DNA of 64,000 bases, taken from Bradyrhizobium algeriense (GTDB lineage Bacteria; Pseudomonadota; Alphaproteobacteria; Rhizobiales; Xanthobacteraceae). The stretch is taken from NCBI RefSeq assembly GCF_003062295.1, contig NZ_PYCN01000016.1:1-64000 (forward strand), in the 5' to 3' direction. How positions within the stretch are numbered: the first letter of the stretch is position 1; every line of letters begins with the position of its first letter. The position numbers were made by a program, and so were the translations under genes. This document shows, piece by piece, positions 25,255 to 33,647 of the stretch. The notes under the pieces were generated by a model. That model saw only the letters and a list, made by a program, of their open reading frames with translations. It was not told the origin of the DNA and did not search any database.

Positions 25255-25971
25255 TCAAGTATTGGGTACGGTCGTGGCAAACGTCGTCATGTCGCCCTTG
25301 GGGCGCTGGTCGAGCATCTGCTGTCCCTCGATCATGTAGAATACGGTTTCGGCGATGTTGGTGGCGTGGTCGCCGATCCGCTCGATGTTCTTGGCGCAGA
25401 ACATCAAATGAATGCAGAACGAGATGTTGCGCGGATCTTCCATCATGTAGGTCAGGAGTTCGCGGAACAGCGAGGTGCAGATGGCGTCGACTTCCTCGTC
25501 GCCCTTCCAGACCGCCATCGCCGCCGGCAGGTCGTGCGCCGCATAGGCATCCAGCACCGACTTGACCTGCGACTGCACCAGATCGGTCATGTGCTCGAGG
25601 CCGCGGATCAGCTTCAGTGGCTGGAAATCGTTCTCCAGCGCGGCGACCCGCTTGCCCATGTTCTTGGCGAGGTCGCCGATCCGCTCCAGATCGGTGGCGA
25701 CCCGCATGGCGCCGACGATTTCGCGCAGGTCGATCGCCATCGGCTGGCGCCGCGCGATGGTCAGCACCGCGCGTTCCTCGATTGCATGCTGCAGGCGGTC
25801 GATTTCAACGTCGGCAGCGACAACGCGCTTGCCGAGCGCGACGTCGCGGCGGATCAGCGCATCGACGGATTCTGTGATCATGCGTTCGACCAGGCCGCCC
25901 ATCTCGGCGACCAGGCGGGTCAATTCCTGAAGATCGCTGTCAAATGCCTTGGCGGTGTGTTCAGAAGCCAT
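25255..25971 (-). CDS. phoU: Phosphate signalling protein PhoU
   Basis: A 238-residue all-helical protein that links PstSCAB transport to PhoR, keeping it inactive when phosphate is plentiful. Two PhoU repeats are visible, each with a metal-binding Glu/Asp signature such as EIVGAMRVATDLERIGDLAK and IERIGDHATNIAETVFYMIEG. Located 11 nt after pstB and 10 nt before phoB. Confidence 0.96.
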   Translation of the reverse strand: MASEHTAKAFDSDLQELTRLVAEMGGLVERMITESVDALIRRDVALGKRVVAADVEIDRLQHAIEERAVLTIARRQPMAIDLREIVGAMRVATDLERIGDLAKNMGKRVAALENDFQPLKLIRGLEHMTDLVQSQVKSVLDAYAAHDLPAAMAVWKGDEEVDAICTSLFRELLTYMMEDPRNISFCIHLMFCAKNIERIGDHATNIAETVFYMIEGQQMLDQRPKGDMTTFATTVPNT

Positions 25972-25982
25972 GTGTTATCTCC

Positions 25983-26804
25983 TCAACCGAACCGGCCGGT
26001 GATGTAGTCCTGGGTGCGTCGATCGCTCGGCGAGGTGAAAATCTTGTTGGTGTCGTCGAACTCGATCAACTCGCCGAGATACATGAAGGCGGTCTTGTCC
26101 GAGACGCGGGCCGCCTGCTGCATGTTATGGGTGACGATGGCGATGGTGTAATCCTCCGCCAGTTCCTGGATCAGTTCCTCGATCTTGGCGGTCGAGATCG
26201 GGTCCAGCGCGGAACAAGGCTCGTCAAACAAAATCACCTCGGGCCGCACCGCGACCGTGCGCGCGATGCAGAGCCGCTGCTGCTGGCCGCCGGACAGCGA
26301 GAGGCCGCTTGCGTTCAGCTTGTCCTTGACCTCGTTCCACAGCGCGCCGCCGCGCAGCGCCTTCTCGACCCGGCCATCCATCTCGGACTTGGAGATCTTC
26401 TCATAGAGGCGGATGCCGAAGGCGATGTTTTCGTAGATCGTCATCGGGAACGGCGTCGGCTTCTGGAACACCATGCCGACGCGGGCCCGCAGCAGATTGA
26501 GGTCGAGCTTGGGGTCGAGGATGTTGGTCTGGTCGAGCATCAATTGCCCGGTCGCCTTCTGGCCGGGATAGAGATCGTACATCCGGTTGAAGATCCGCAG
26601 CAGCGTGGACTTGCCGCAGCCGGACGGGCCGATGAAGGCGGTGACGCGGTGGGTGCCGAGCGCCAGGTTGATGTTCTTCAGCGCGTGATGCTCGCCATAG
26701 TAAAAGTTCAGGCCGCGGGCGGTCACCTTGGGCGCGGCCTCGGGCAGCGCCACCTGCGGAACGGGCCCGCTCGCGGAACTCACGGATACGGAGAGATCGG
26801 TCAT
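25983..26804 (-). CDS. pstB: Phosphate ABC transporter ATP-binding protein
   Basis: ATPase of the high-affinity phosphate importer, 273 residues. Walker A GPSGCGKST, Q-loop in VGMVFQKPTPFPM, signature LSGGQQQRLCIAR, Walker B VILFDEPCSALDP and the switch His in IVTHNMQQAARV are all present. The first 25 residues are a variable extension. Its start overlaps the pstA stop by 4 bp. Confidence 0.97.
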   Translation of the reverse strand: MTDLSVSVSSASGPVPQVALPEAAPKVTARGLNFYYGEHHALKNINLALGTHRVTAFIGPSGCGKSTLLRIFNRMYDLYPGQKATGQLMLDQTNILDPKLDLNLLRARVGMVFQKPTPFPMTIYENIAFGIRLYEKISKSEMDGRVEKALRGGALWNEVKDKLNASGLSLSGGQQQRLCIARTVAVRPEVILFDEPCSALDPISTAKIEELIQELAEDYTIAIVTHNMQQAARVSDKTAFMYLGELIEFDDTNKIFTSPSDRRTQDYITGRFG

Positions 26805-27646
26805 TTGGATGTCCTCTCGGCGCCGAGAATGCGCGCGCCAATATTCAGGGCCAATACGGTGAGCGTGATCAAGAGCGCCCCGCTCCAGGCGAGCTGCTTC
26901 CAGTAGACATAGGGGCTCTGCACGAAGTTGTTGATGGTGACGGGCAGGTTGGCCATCGTCTTGGTCATGTCCAGGCTGAAGAACTGGTTCGAAAGCGCGG
27001 TGAACAGCAGCGGCGCGGTTTCACCGGCGACGCGGGCGGTGGCGAGCAGCACGCCGGTGATCAGGCCTGAGCGGGCCGCGCGATAGGCGATCCGCCGGAT
27101 CACCAGCGAGCGCGGCAGGCCGAGCGCGGAGGCCGCCTCGCGCAGCGGATTGGGCACCAGCCCCAGCATGTCCTCGGTGGTGCGAACCACCACCGGGATC
27201 ACGATCACGGCGAGCGCCAGACAGCCGGCGAAGGCCGAGAAGCCGCCCATCGGCACCACGATGGCGCCGTAGATGAACAGGCCGATAATGATCGACGGCG
27301 CGCTCAGCAGGATGTCGTTGATGAAGCGGATCACCGAGGTGAGCCTGTCGTGCTTGCCGTATTCGGCGAGATACGTGCCGGCGAACAGGCCGAGCGGCGC
27401 GCCGATGCCGACCCCGATCACGGTCATCATGATCGAGCCGATAATGGCGTTGCGCAAGCCGCCATCGGTCGAACCCGGCGGCGGCGTATCCTGGGTGAAG
27501 ACGGCAAGATTCAAGCCGGCAAGGCCGTTGTAGAACAGCGTGAACAGGATCAGCGCCAGCCAGGTGACGCCGAACAGCGCAGCTCCCAGGCACAGGAACT
27601 TGATGATGATATTGTTGCGGCGGCGGGATGCGTAAATCGGGTTCAT
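26801..27646 (-). CDS. pstA: Phosphate ABC transporter permease PstA
   Basis: Inner-membrane permease of 281 residues with six hydrophobic helices. The coupling (EAA-type) loop VPNPLREAASALGLPRSLVI contacts PstB. It begins MNPIYASRRRNNIIIKFLCL and has the usual GAPLGLFAGTYLAEYGKHD loop. It starts 4 nt after pstC and overlaps pstB by 4 bp. Confidence 0.96.
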   Translation of the reverse strand: MNPIYASRRRNNIIIKFLCLGAALFGVTWLALILFTLFYNGLAGLNLAVFTQDTPPPGSTDGGLRNAIIGSIMMTVIGVGIGAPLGLFAGTYLAEYGKHDRLTSVIRFINDILLSAPSIIIGLFIYGAIVVPMGGFSAFAGCLALAVIVIPVVVRTTEDMLGLVPNPLREAASALGLPRSLVIRRIAYRAARSGLITGVLLATARVAGETAPLLFTALSNQFFSLDMTKTMANLPVTINNFVQSPYVYWKQLAWSGALLITLTVLALNIGARILGAERTSK

Positions 27647-27650
27647 GGTG

Positions 27651-28649
27651 CTAGTTCCCCGCCTTCTTTTCCAGCCGCATCAGCATCAGGCGCGCGGCTG
27701 CGAGCACGAAGAACGTCAGAACGAACAGCAAGAGACCAAGCAGGATCAGGCCGGATTGATGCAGCCCGTCGCTCTCGGCGAATTCGGACGCGATGGCGGC
27801 TGAGATCGTGGTGCCCGGCGCGAAGATCGAGGACTGGATCTTGAACGAATTGCCGATGATAAAGGTGACCGCCATCGTCTCGCCGAGCGCGCGGCCAAGC
27901 GCCAGCATGATGCCGCCGATCACGCCGACCCTTGTGTAGGGGATGACGACGTTGCGGACGACTTCCCAGGTGGTGCAGCCGACGCCATAGGCGGCTTCCT
28001 TCAATACCGGCGGCACCGTCTTGAAGACGTCGACCGAGATCGCGGTGATGAAGGGCAGCACCATGATCGCAAGGATCAGCGCGGCGTTGAACAGGCTGAG
28101 ATAGGACGGGGGACCGGCGAAGATCGTGCCCAGCACGGGGACGCCGTCGAACACGCTGATCATGAAGGGCTGAAAGGTGTTGGCCAGGAACGGGCCCAGC
28201 ACAAAGAAGCCCCACATGCCGTAGATGATCGAGGGAATGCCGGCGAGCAGCTCGACGGCAAGGCCAATGGGGCGGCGCAGCCAGATCGGGCAGATCTCGG
28301 TGAGGAAAATCGCGATGCCGAGGCCGACGGGAATGGCGATCATCATCGCGATCACGGAGGTGATCAGCGTGCCGTAGATCGGGCCGAGCGCACCCAGCAC
28401 CGGCGGATCGGCCGACGGCGCCCAGCGCTGCGTCCACAGGAAGGCCGCGCCGTATTCCCGTATCGCGGGCCAGGCGCCAACAATGAGCGAAATGATGATG
28501 CCGCCGAGGATGAGGAGGACCGAGATCGCGCAGGCGCGCGTGATCCAGTAGAAGGTGACGTCGCCGAGCTTGAACGCGCTGAGAGCCCTCGCGCGATCAT
28601 AAGGTCCGGCAGCTTCCATTACGTCGCTTTCAACCGCCATTTCTGCCAC
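27651..28649 (-). CDS. pstC: Phosphate ABC transporter permease PstC
   Basis: The second permease half, 332 residues with six or more helices. Family phrases include PVGLGIAIFLTEICPIWLR, ELLAGIPSIIYGMWGFFVLG and the coupling loop KEAAYGVGCTTWEVVRNVVI. A stem-loop lies between it and pstS (28746-28772), which may set its lower expression relative to the binding protein. Confidence 0.96.
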   Translation of the reverse strand: MAEMAVESDVMEAAGPYDRARALSAFKLGDVTFYWITRACAISVLLILGGIIISLIVGAWPAIREYGAAFLWTQRWAPSADPPVLGALGPIYGTLITSVIAMMIAIPVGLGIAIFLTEICPIWLRRPIGLAVELLAGIPSIIYGMWGFFVLGPFLANTFQPFMISVFDGVPVLGTIFAGPPSYLSLFNAALILAIMVLPFITAISVDVFKTVPPVLKEAAYGVGCTTWEVVRNVVIPYTRVGVIGGIMLALGRALGETMAVTFIIGNSFKIQSSIFAPGTTISAAIASEFAESDGLHQSGLILLGLLLFVLTFFVLAAARLMLMRLEKKAGN

Positions 28650-28745
28650 GCCAATCCCCTGTACTTATAGCCCAACGACCCGGACTTCGGTGCACGGCTT
28701 TTTCGGCTCGCGCATTGTTCTTGCCTCTCCTGTCCCGAGAGGGGC

Positions 28746-28772
28746 GCTCAACCCGGATACCCCGGGTTGAGC
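28746..28772 (-). promoter_or_regulatory. Stem-loop between pstS and pstC
   Basis: An 11-bp perfect stem (GCTCAACCCGG/CCGGGTTGAGC) with a 5-nt loop follows the pstS stop by about 26 nt. A second short stem (CCTCTC/GAGAGG) lies next to it. There is no T-run, so it is better read as a partial terminator or mRNA-stabilising hairpin that lets PstS be made in excess over the membrane parts. Confidence 0.65.
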
Positions 28773-28798
28773 AGTCGTGTAGCGAGGCGCAGGCCCGA

Positions 28799-29809
28799 TC
28801 AGCTCTTGATCTCGGCCGACCAGGTCTTTTCGATCAACTTGACGACCGATTCCGGCATCGGGATGTAGTCGAGTTCTTCGGCCATCTTGCCGCCCTTCTC
28901 GAACGACCATTTGAAGAACTTGATGGCTTCCTGGGACGCCGCCTTGTCGGTTGCAGCCTTGTGCATCAGGATGAAGGTCGCCGCCGTGATCGGCCACGAG
29001 GCTTCGCCGGGCTGGTCGGTAAGGATCACGTAGTAGCCGGGCGCCTTGGCCCAGTCGGCGTTGGAGGCGGCCGCCTGGAACGCTGCGATGGTCGGCTGCA
29101 CGGTTTTGCCGGCCTTGTTGATCATCGCCGCATGGGTCAGCTTGTTCTGCTTGGCGTAGGCATATTCGACATAACCGATCGCGTTCTTGGTCTGGCCGAC
29201 ATTGCCGGCAACGCCTTCATTGCCCTTGGCGCCGACGCCGGTCGGCCATTCGACCGCGGTGCCCATGCCGACCTTGGCTTTCCAGTCGGCGCTCGACTTC
29301 GAGAGGTAGTCGGTGAAGTTGAAGGTGGTGCCCGAACCGTCGGAACGGCGCACCACGGTGATGGCGTCGGCCGGCAGCTTCAGCTTCGGATTGAGTTTTG
29401 CGATCGCGGCATCGTCCCACTTCTTGATCTTGCCGAGATAGATGTCGCCGAGCACTTCGCCCGAGAGCACGAGCTCGCCCGGCTTGATGCCTTCGAGGTT
29501 CACGACCGGCACGATCGCGCCCATCACCATCGGCCACTGCACCAGGCCGTCCTTCTCGAGCTGCTCATGCTTGAGCGGCGCGTCGGTGGCGCCGAAGGTC
29601 ACGGTCTTGGCCTGGATCTGCTTGATGCCGGCGCCGGAGCCGATCGACTGGTAGTTCAGACCGTTGCCGGTCTCCTTCTTGTAGGCGTCAGCCCATTTCG
29701 AATAGATCGGGAAGGGGAAGGTGGCGCCCGCGCCGGTGATATCGGCAGCGAAAGCCGACGTCGAAGCGGCGACCAGGCCGGCAGCGACGATTGTCCTGAG
29801 GAAATTCAT
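28799..29809 (-). CDS. pstS: Phosphate ABC transporter substrate-binding protein
   Basis: Periplasmic phosphate receptor, 336 residues, with a Sec signal peptide ending ASTSAFA before ADITGAGATFPFPIYSKWAD. The phosphate loops TGAGATFP, SIGSGAGIKQI and RSDGSGTTFNF are intact. First gene of the pst operon. A Pho box lies about 100 nt upstream (29907-29925). Confidence 0.97.
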   Translation of the reverse strand: MNFLRTIVAAGLVAASTSAFAADITGAGATFPFPIYSKWADAYKKETGNGLNYQSIGSGAGIKQIQAKTVTFGATDAPLKHEQLEKDGLVQWPMVMGAIVPVVNLEGIKPGELVLSGEVLGDIYLGKIKKWDDAAIAKLNPKLKLPADAITVVRRSDGSGTTFNFTDYLSKSSADWKAKVGMGTAVEWPTGVGAKGNEGVAGNVGQTKNAIGYVEYAYAKQNKLTHAAMINKAGKTVQPTIAAFQAAASNADWAKAPGYYVILTDQPGEASWPITAATFILMHKAATDKAASQEAIKFFKWSFEKGGKMAEELDYIPMPESVVKLIEKTWSAEIKS

Positions 29810-29906
29810 GGTTGGTCTCCATCTGGTGAGCGAAGCGCCTGTTGCGCCCGATCGCGCTCACGTGCCGCTCATCTAGGAGCGGTCGATAGAGCTTTTACGA
29901 AGGTTC

Positions 29907-29925
29907 GATGACAGTTGGATGACAC
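29907..29925 (-). promoter_or_regulatory. Pho box upstream of pstS
   Basis: On the minus strand the sequence is GTGTCATCCAACTGTCATC, i.e. two TGTCAT half-sites spaced 11 bp apart, which is the PhoB-binding arrangement. It is about 100 bp before the pstS start and explains control of the whole operon. Confidence 0.85.
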
Positions 29926-29951
29926 AACCAAGCAATTGAAATCGCTTGAGT

Positions 29952-30055
29952 TTAGTGTGCCGCCGGCCCCTTGGCCTGGGGAAAACAGGCGGTAAAGACC
30001 GCGCGGTTCCCGGGCACTTTTCGAGTAAGGGGCAGCCGCGGTGGCTGGGCAGCAT
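29952..30055 (-). pseudogene. Decayed second copy of the phoR 3' end
   Basis: A 35-nt block at 29969-30003 is identical to 34406-34440 inside the end of phoR. Homology continues with about 75% identity and one indel to roughly 30045-30055. In the phoR frame it reads ...AVFTACFPQAK then GPAAH and a TAA, against AVFTACFPQAK then APSAG and TAG in the intact gene. The stops are the same distance (17 nt) from the identical block. It is therefore a real, diverged phoR terminus, left beside pstS when the island entered. Confidence 0.8.
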
Positions 30056-30057
30056 AT

Positions 30058-30081
30058 AACTATAAAACTAGTATTATGGTT
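30058..30081 (+). promoter_or_regulatory. Inverted repeat, likely operator of the ArsR-type regulator
   Basis: AACTATAAAACT and AGTATTATGGTT form an imperfect 12-12 inverted repeat (10 of 12 positions pair), 33 nt before the regulator start in an unusually AT-rich patch. ArsR-family proteins bind such 12-2-12-like dyads near their own promoters. The link to this protein is inferred. Confidence 0.5.
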
Positions 30082-30113
30082 GTAATTTCGACGCCTTGGC
30101 GCTATGAAGAACC

Positions 30114-30440
30114 ATGGACCGAGAACTCGCTGCACGCTGCCTCGCTGAACTAGGCAACCTGACCCGCCTGGACATCTATCGGCTTCTCGTTCGAGCCGGT
30201 CCGCCCGGGCTCAACATCAGCGAAATACAAACCCGTCTCGATCTGGCGGCATCGACTTTGGCCTTTCATCTGCGAGGCCTGGTTAGCGCAGGCCTCATCG
30301 CGCAGGAAAAGATCGGGCGGGAGGTGATTTGTCGCGCCCAGTACCATCGCATTGACTCGATTATCGAGTTCCTGCGGGAGCATTGCTGCGAAGGGTTTGA
30401 GGGCGATTTGCCGGCAGAGGCCGGGCGCCGTGCGGGCTGA
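30114..30440 (+). CDS. ArsR-family winged-helix regulator
   Basis: A 108-residue repressor-type protein with the ArsR fold: ELGNLTRLDIYRLLVRAG, ISEIQTRLDLAASTLAFHLR (recognition helix) and the wing LIAQEKIGREVICRA. The classical CVC metal site in the recognition helix is absent. Cysteines occur only at Cys9, in VICRA and in HCCEG near the C-terminus, so metal sensing, if any, uses a different site. Overlaps the MFS gene by 11 nt, so it is probably its regulator. Confidence 0.82.
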   Translation: MDRELAARCLAELGNLTRLDIYRLLVRAGPPGLNISEIQTRLDLAASTLAFHLRGLVSAGLIAQEKIGREVICRAQYHRIDSIIEFLREHCCEGFEGDLPAEAGRRAG

Positions 30441-31725
30441 TCTACCGCAGCCGGTTCGCCCGAGTTTGCCGACCATTCACTACGGTTGGGTCATATTGGG
30501 GGCCGGCACATTTGGCTCCTTCATGACGTTGCCCGGCCAGACGGCCGGCGTCTCCGTTTTCTTCGATCCGATCACCACCGAACTCGGCATCTCGCGCACG
30601 ACGGCCTCGATCGCCTATGCGGCCGGCACGCTCGCTGGAATTCTGCCGGCGCCGGCGATCGGCCGCTGGATCGATCGGCTTGGACCACGGCCCACCGCCA
30701 CCATCATCGCCGGTGGACTTGCTTTGGCCTGCGCGTTCATGGCCTGCGTTCAGTCCGCGCTCATGCTGCTGATCGGCTTTGCGTTCCTGCGTGGCGCTGC
30801 GATCGGCGGCCTCAGTCTGGTGAGCCAGCAAGTCGTCAATCTGTGGTTCGTGCGACGGCGCGGGATCGCGGCAGCCGCCGCCAGTCTCGGGCTCGCGGCC
30901 GGATCAATGGTTTTTCCGCAATTAATCGATTTCCTCATATCGCTGTTCGGTTGGAGAGGCGCCTATCTCGCACTTGCCGGATTTGTCGCGCTGACCATTC
31001 TGCCGGTCGCCGCTCTGCTATTCCGGGATCGCCCGGAGAAATTTGGTCTCAGCCCGGACGCCGGGCTCGCGCTGACAGCGAAAGTTCCGAGGCCGGAGCC
31101 TTCGTTTTCTCGGCAGCAGGCGCTTCGCACCGGCGTGTTTTGGCTGCTGTGTGCCGCCGGCTTCCTGACCAATGCCGTCGGCACGGCGCTCTTGCTCAAT
31201 CACTTCTCGATCATGCAGACCGCCGGAGTGGCTTACCGGGATGCGCTGACCCTGCTGGCGCTTGCTGGCGGCGTCCAGACGGTCGCTACCCTCGGCACGG
31301 GATTCCTGGTTGATCGCTATGAACCACGACGCCTGGTTCCGCTGGCAATGTGCATGCTTGCGCTCGCCTCCGCTCTGCCGGCGTTCGGTGGCGGCGTTGC
31401 CGTGAGCTGGCTCTACGCATTGAGCCTGGGCGGCGCATACGGCTCGCAGCAAGCGATCAACGCCGCCGGCTACGCACAGTATTTTGGCCGCGATCATCTC
31501 GGCGCAGTCAGGGGGACTTCGTTCGTATTCGGTGTCGCGGGCGCAGCATTGGGCCCCCTTCCTTTCGCGGCAAGTCTCGACTGGACCGAAAGCTACGCAG
31601 CCGTCCTGATGGTCTGCTGCGGACTTTCCCTCATATGCGGGGCGGCAGCTTTCGTCGTCAGGTGCCCGTCGGTGACAACAAATACGATGATGGCGACGCT
31701 TCCAATGACCGAGCGAACGTCATGA
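30430..31725 (+). CDS. MFS transporter
   Basis: About 431 residues with 12 hydrophobic helices. The cytoplasmic loop between helices 2 and 3 (GRWIDRLGPRPT) carries the MFS signature. It resembles the oxalate/formate and monocarboxylate (OFA/CynX-like) permeases. I propose the GTG at 30430, which has AGAGG upstream and overlaps the regulator stop; an ATG at 30352 lies deep in the regulator. The regulator and position suggest export of a toxic metal or organometal, but no substrate can be read. Confidence 0.8.
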   Translation: MRADLPQPVRPSLPTIHYGWVILGAGTFGSFMTLPGQTAGVSVFFDPITTELGISRTTASIAYAAGTLAGILPAPAIGRWIDRLGPRPTATIIAGGLALACAFMACVQSALMLLIGFAFLRGAAIGGLSLVSQQVVNLWFVRRRGIAAAAASLGLAAGSMVFPQLIDFLISLFGWRGAYLALAGFVALTILPVAALLFRDRPEKFGLSPDAGLALTAKVPRPEPSFSRQQALRTGVFWLLCAAGFLTNAVGTALLLNHFSIMQTAGVAYRDALTLLALAGGVQTVATLGTGFLVDRYEPRRLVPLAMCMLALASALPAFGGGVAVSWLYALSLGGAYGSQQAINAAGYAQYFGRDHLGAVRGTSFVFGVAGAALGPLPFAASLDWTESYAAVLMVCCGLSLICGAAAFVVRCPSVTTNTMMATLPMTERTS

Positions 31726-32255
31726 CGGGCGGGGAAACAACCGTTGTGGCGGGCATCGAAATTCCCTCGACCGATCCTGTCTTTCTCACAGTGATTTTCG
31801 CGGTGCATATCCCCCTTGGCCTTGCGTGTGTCGGCATTGGCGCGATCGCGATGTTGAGCGAGAAGCGTCGCGGCCGTCACTCGAAATTAGGAACGATCTA
31901 TTTTTGGTGTCTGCTGGCGCTGTTCGCGTCTGCGACGTTCCTGTCGCTAATGCGCTGGGACGAAAACTATCATTTGTTCATTCTTGGAACGATGTCGTTC
32001 GCTTGCGCCTGGTTCGGGCGCTCAGCGCTCCGGCATCGCTGGCGATACTGGGTCAGGCTTCATATCGCGGGGATGGGCCTGTCATACGTCCTGATGCTAG
32101 TTGCTTTTTACGTCGACAATGGAAAGCAGCTTCCGCTTTGGAAGGACCTGCCTCATTTCATGTACTGGCTGATACCTCTGGCCGTCGGGATACCGCTCAT
32201 CGTTCACGCGCTTCTGTGGCCGCCGTTAGCGGGAGCGCGCGCCCGGGTTTCCTAA
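31722..32255 (+). CDS. Membrane protein of unknown function (DUF2306-like candidate)
   Basis: A 177-residue protein with about five hydrophobic spans (around 22-45, 60-78, 87-100, 115-132, 148-168). It has His residues near helix ends (FAVHIPLGL, RRGRHSKLGTIYF, VRLHIAGMG, HFMYWLIP) that could bind heme or metal. The ATG overlaps the MFS stop (ATGA). Its last 30 bases overlap the end of convergent merR. The DUF assignment is a guess from layout. Confidence 0.6.
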   Translation: MTGGETTVVAGIEIPSTDPVFLTVIFAVHIPLGLACVGIGAIAMLSEKRRGRHSKLGTIYFWCLLALFASATFLSLMRWDENYHLFILGTMSFACAWFGRSALRHRWRYWVRLHIAGMGLSYVLMLVAFYVDNGKQLPLWKDLPHFMYWLIPLAVGIPLIVHALLWPPLAGARARVS

Positions 32256-32678
32256 ACGGCCGGCATCCAGAATATCAAGCACCGGGCAGTCGGGGGTAGC
32301 GCCGTCGGAGCATTGCGCAACAGTTTCCGCCAAGATGGATTCAAGCTTGACGAGGTCAGAGAGTTTTTTACGAACGTTCGCCAGATGTGCGCTCGCGATC
32401 TTGTGCACGTCGGCACACGGAGCGCGTTCTGGCCCTCCTAAGGCCAGTAAGGCGCGAACCTCCTCCAGCGTGAACCCCAGGTCGCGGGATCGCCGGATGA
32501 AGGCCAATGTACGTTTTTCGGTCGGCCCATAGACCCGTCGACCGCTCGCCGTTCGGGACGGCGTCGGCAGCATTTTGATCCGCTCATAATAGCGGATGGT
32601 CTCGATGTTTACGCCGCTGAGCTTGGATAGCTCACCGATCGAGATGCTCTCAGCTCCCGAAGACGTGATGGTCCGCAT
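32226..32678 (-). CDS. merR: MerR-type mercury-responsive regulator
   Basis: A 150-residue MerR-family regulator. The N-terminal helix-turn-helix reads SIGELSKLSGVNIETIRYYE. The three cysteines of the Hg(II) site are present: one in RAPCADVHKI and two in AQCSDGATPDCPVLD, matching the spacing seen in Tn21 MerR. The start at 32678 has AAGGAC upstream. It is divergent from merT and shares the operator between them. Confidence 0.85.
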   Translation of the reverse strand: MRTITSSGAESISIGELSKLSGVNIETIRYYERIKMLPTPSRTASGRRVYGPTEKRTLAFIRRSRDLGFTLEEVRALLALGGPERAPCADVHKIASAHLANVRKKLSDLVKLESILAETVAQCSDGATPDCPVLDILDAGRLGNPGARSR

Positions 32679-32688
32679 GAAATAGTCC

Positions 32689-32712
32689 TTGATCCTGTAG
32701 TCGCTACAGGAT
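32689..32712. promoter_or_regulatory. MerR-type operator/promoter between merR and merT
   Basis: The perfect dyad ATCCTGTAG-TCG-CTACAGGAT (32692-32712) lies over the presumed spacer after TTGATC (32689-32694). MerR-family activators bind such dyads in over-long promoter spacers. The -10 element toward merT is not clear. The dyad is 14 bp from each of the two divergent starts considered. Confidence 0.75.
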
Positions 32713-32726
32713 GCACGGTTTAATGC

Positions 32727-33113
32727 ATGACCCTCCATCAGGCTGATCACATTACCGACAACCGGCGGCGGCAAAGTCTAATGGCGGCAGGCGGCCTGCT
32801 TGGGGCGCTCGCGGCATCGTCGTGTTGCATCTTCCCCCTCGTTCTGTTTGGCCTCGGGGTCAGCGGAGCATGGATTGGGAACTTCACCCGGCTTGCCGCC
32901 TATCAGCCGTACTTCATCGCCGCGACGCTCGCGTTCCTCGGGTACGGCTACTGGTTGGTCTACCGATCCTCAACGCGCGCTTGCGCCGACGGCGAGGCCT
33001 GTGCGCGCCCGCTGCCGAATCGTATCGTCAAAACAAGCCTCATCGTCGCAACGATCCTCGTCGTCGCCGCACTCGGCCTCGACTTCATCGCACCGCTCTT
33101 TCTCAACGCGTGA
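32727..33113 (+). CDS. merT: Mercuric ion transporter MerT
   Basis: Inner-membrane Hg(II) importer of up to 128 residues with three spans. The first helix has the Cys pair in ALAASSCCIFPLVLFGLG; a second pair lies in the cytoplasmic loop (ACADGEACARPLP). Start 32727 gives an N-terminus of family length, but an alternative ATG at 32781 would begin directly at the first helix. The 32727 ATG has no clear ribosome site and lies close to the operator, so the start is open. Confidence 0.85.
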   Translation: MTLHQADHITDNRRRQSLMAAGGLLGALAASSCCIFPLVLFGLGVSGAWIGNFTRLAAYQPYFIAATLAFLGYGYWLVYRSSTRACADGEACARPLPNRIVKTSLIVATILVVAALGLDFIAPLFLNA

Positions 33114-33127
33114 CCGGAGAATTTCCT

Positions 33128-33412
33128 ATGAAAAAGTTTCTTGCCCACACGGCCTTTGTCGTTGGCATCATCGCTTCGCCAGCAGTGATGGCCGCAGACA
33201 GAACGGTCACATTAGCCGTGAACAACATGGACTGTGCGGCCTGCCCCTCCATCGTTAAAGGCAGCCTGGAAGCCGTTCCGGGGGTCGCCAAGGTTGCAGT
33301 ATCCTTTAAGGAAAAGACCGCGACGGTCATCTATGACGACGCCAAAGCGGATGTGAACCAACTGACCTCGGCCACCACGAAGGCCGGTTATCCGTCCGCC
33401 CCCAAGAGCTGA
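33128..33412 (+). CDS. merP: Periplasmic mercury-binding protein MerP
   Basis: A 94-residue exported protein (signal peptide ending AVMA before ADRTV). The heavy-metal-associated domain has the metal loop NNMDCAACPSIV with its two cysteines. It passes Hg(II) to MerT. The ATG has GGAGAATTT upstream and lies 14 nt after merT. Confidence 0.9.
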   Translation: MKKFLAHTAFVVGIIASPAVMAADRTVTLAVNNMDCAACPSIVKGSLEAVPGVAKVAVSFKEKTATVIYDDAKADVNQLTSATTKAGYPSAPKS

Positions 33413-33416
33413 TCCG

Positions 33417-33641
33417 ATGTTTCTTCAATCGACCATCACCTGTCCGCACTGCGCCACTGCTAAAACGGAGACCATGCCGACTAATGCCTGTCAGTTCTTC
33501 TATGAATGCACCGGCTGTGGCACAAAGCTGAAGCCTAAGGCCGGCGATTGCTGCGTGTTTTGCTCCTACGGCTCGGTGCCGTGTCCGCCAATTCAAGCAG
33601 TGCGCGGCGGCGAACCGGGTGCTGCCTCCTGTTGTGCGTAG
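33417..33641 (+). CDS. GDCCVxC domain protein, first copy
   Basis: A 74-residue protein with many cysteines: ITCPHC near the N-terminus, ECTGCG, and the name-giving GDCCVFCSYGSVPCPP, followed by a C-terminal CC. This family of small zinc-ribbon-like proteins is often found next to mer and other metal genes. The function is unknown; binding of soft metals is likely from the cysteines. It starts 4 nt after merP. Confidence 0.85.
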   Translation: MFLQSTITCPHCATAKTETMPTNACQFFYECTGCGTKLKPKAGDCCVFCSYGSVPCPPIQAVRGGEPGAASCCA

Positions 33642-33647
33642 CAGGCG

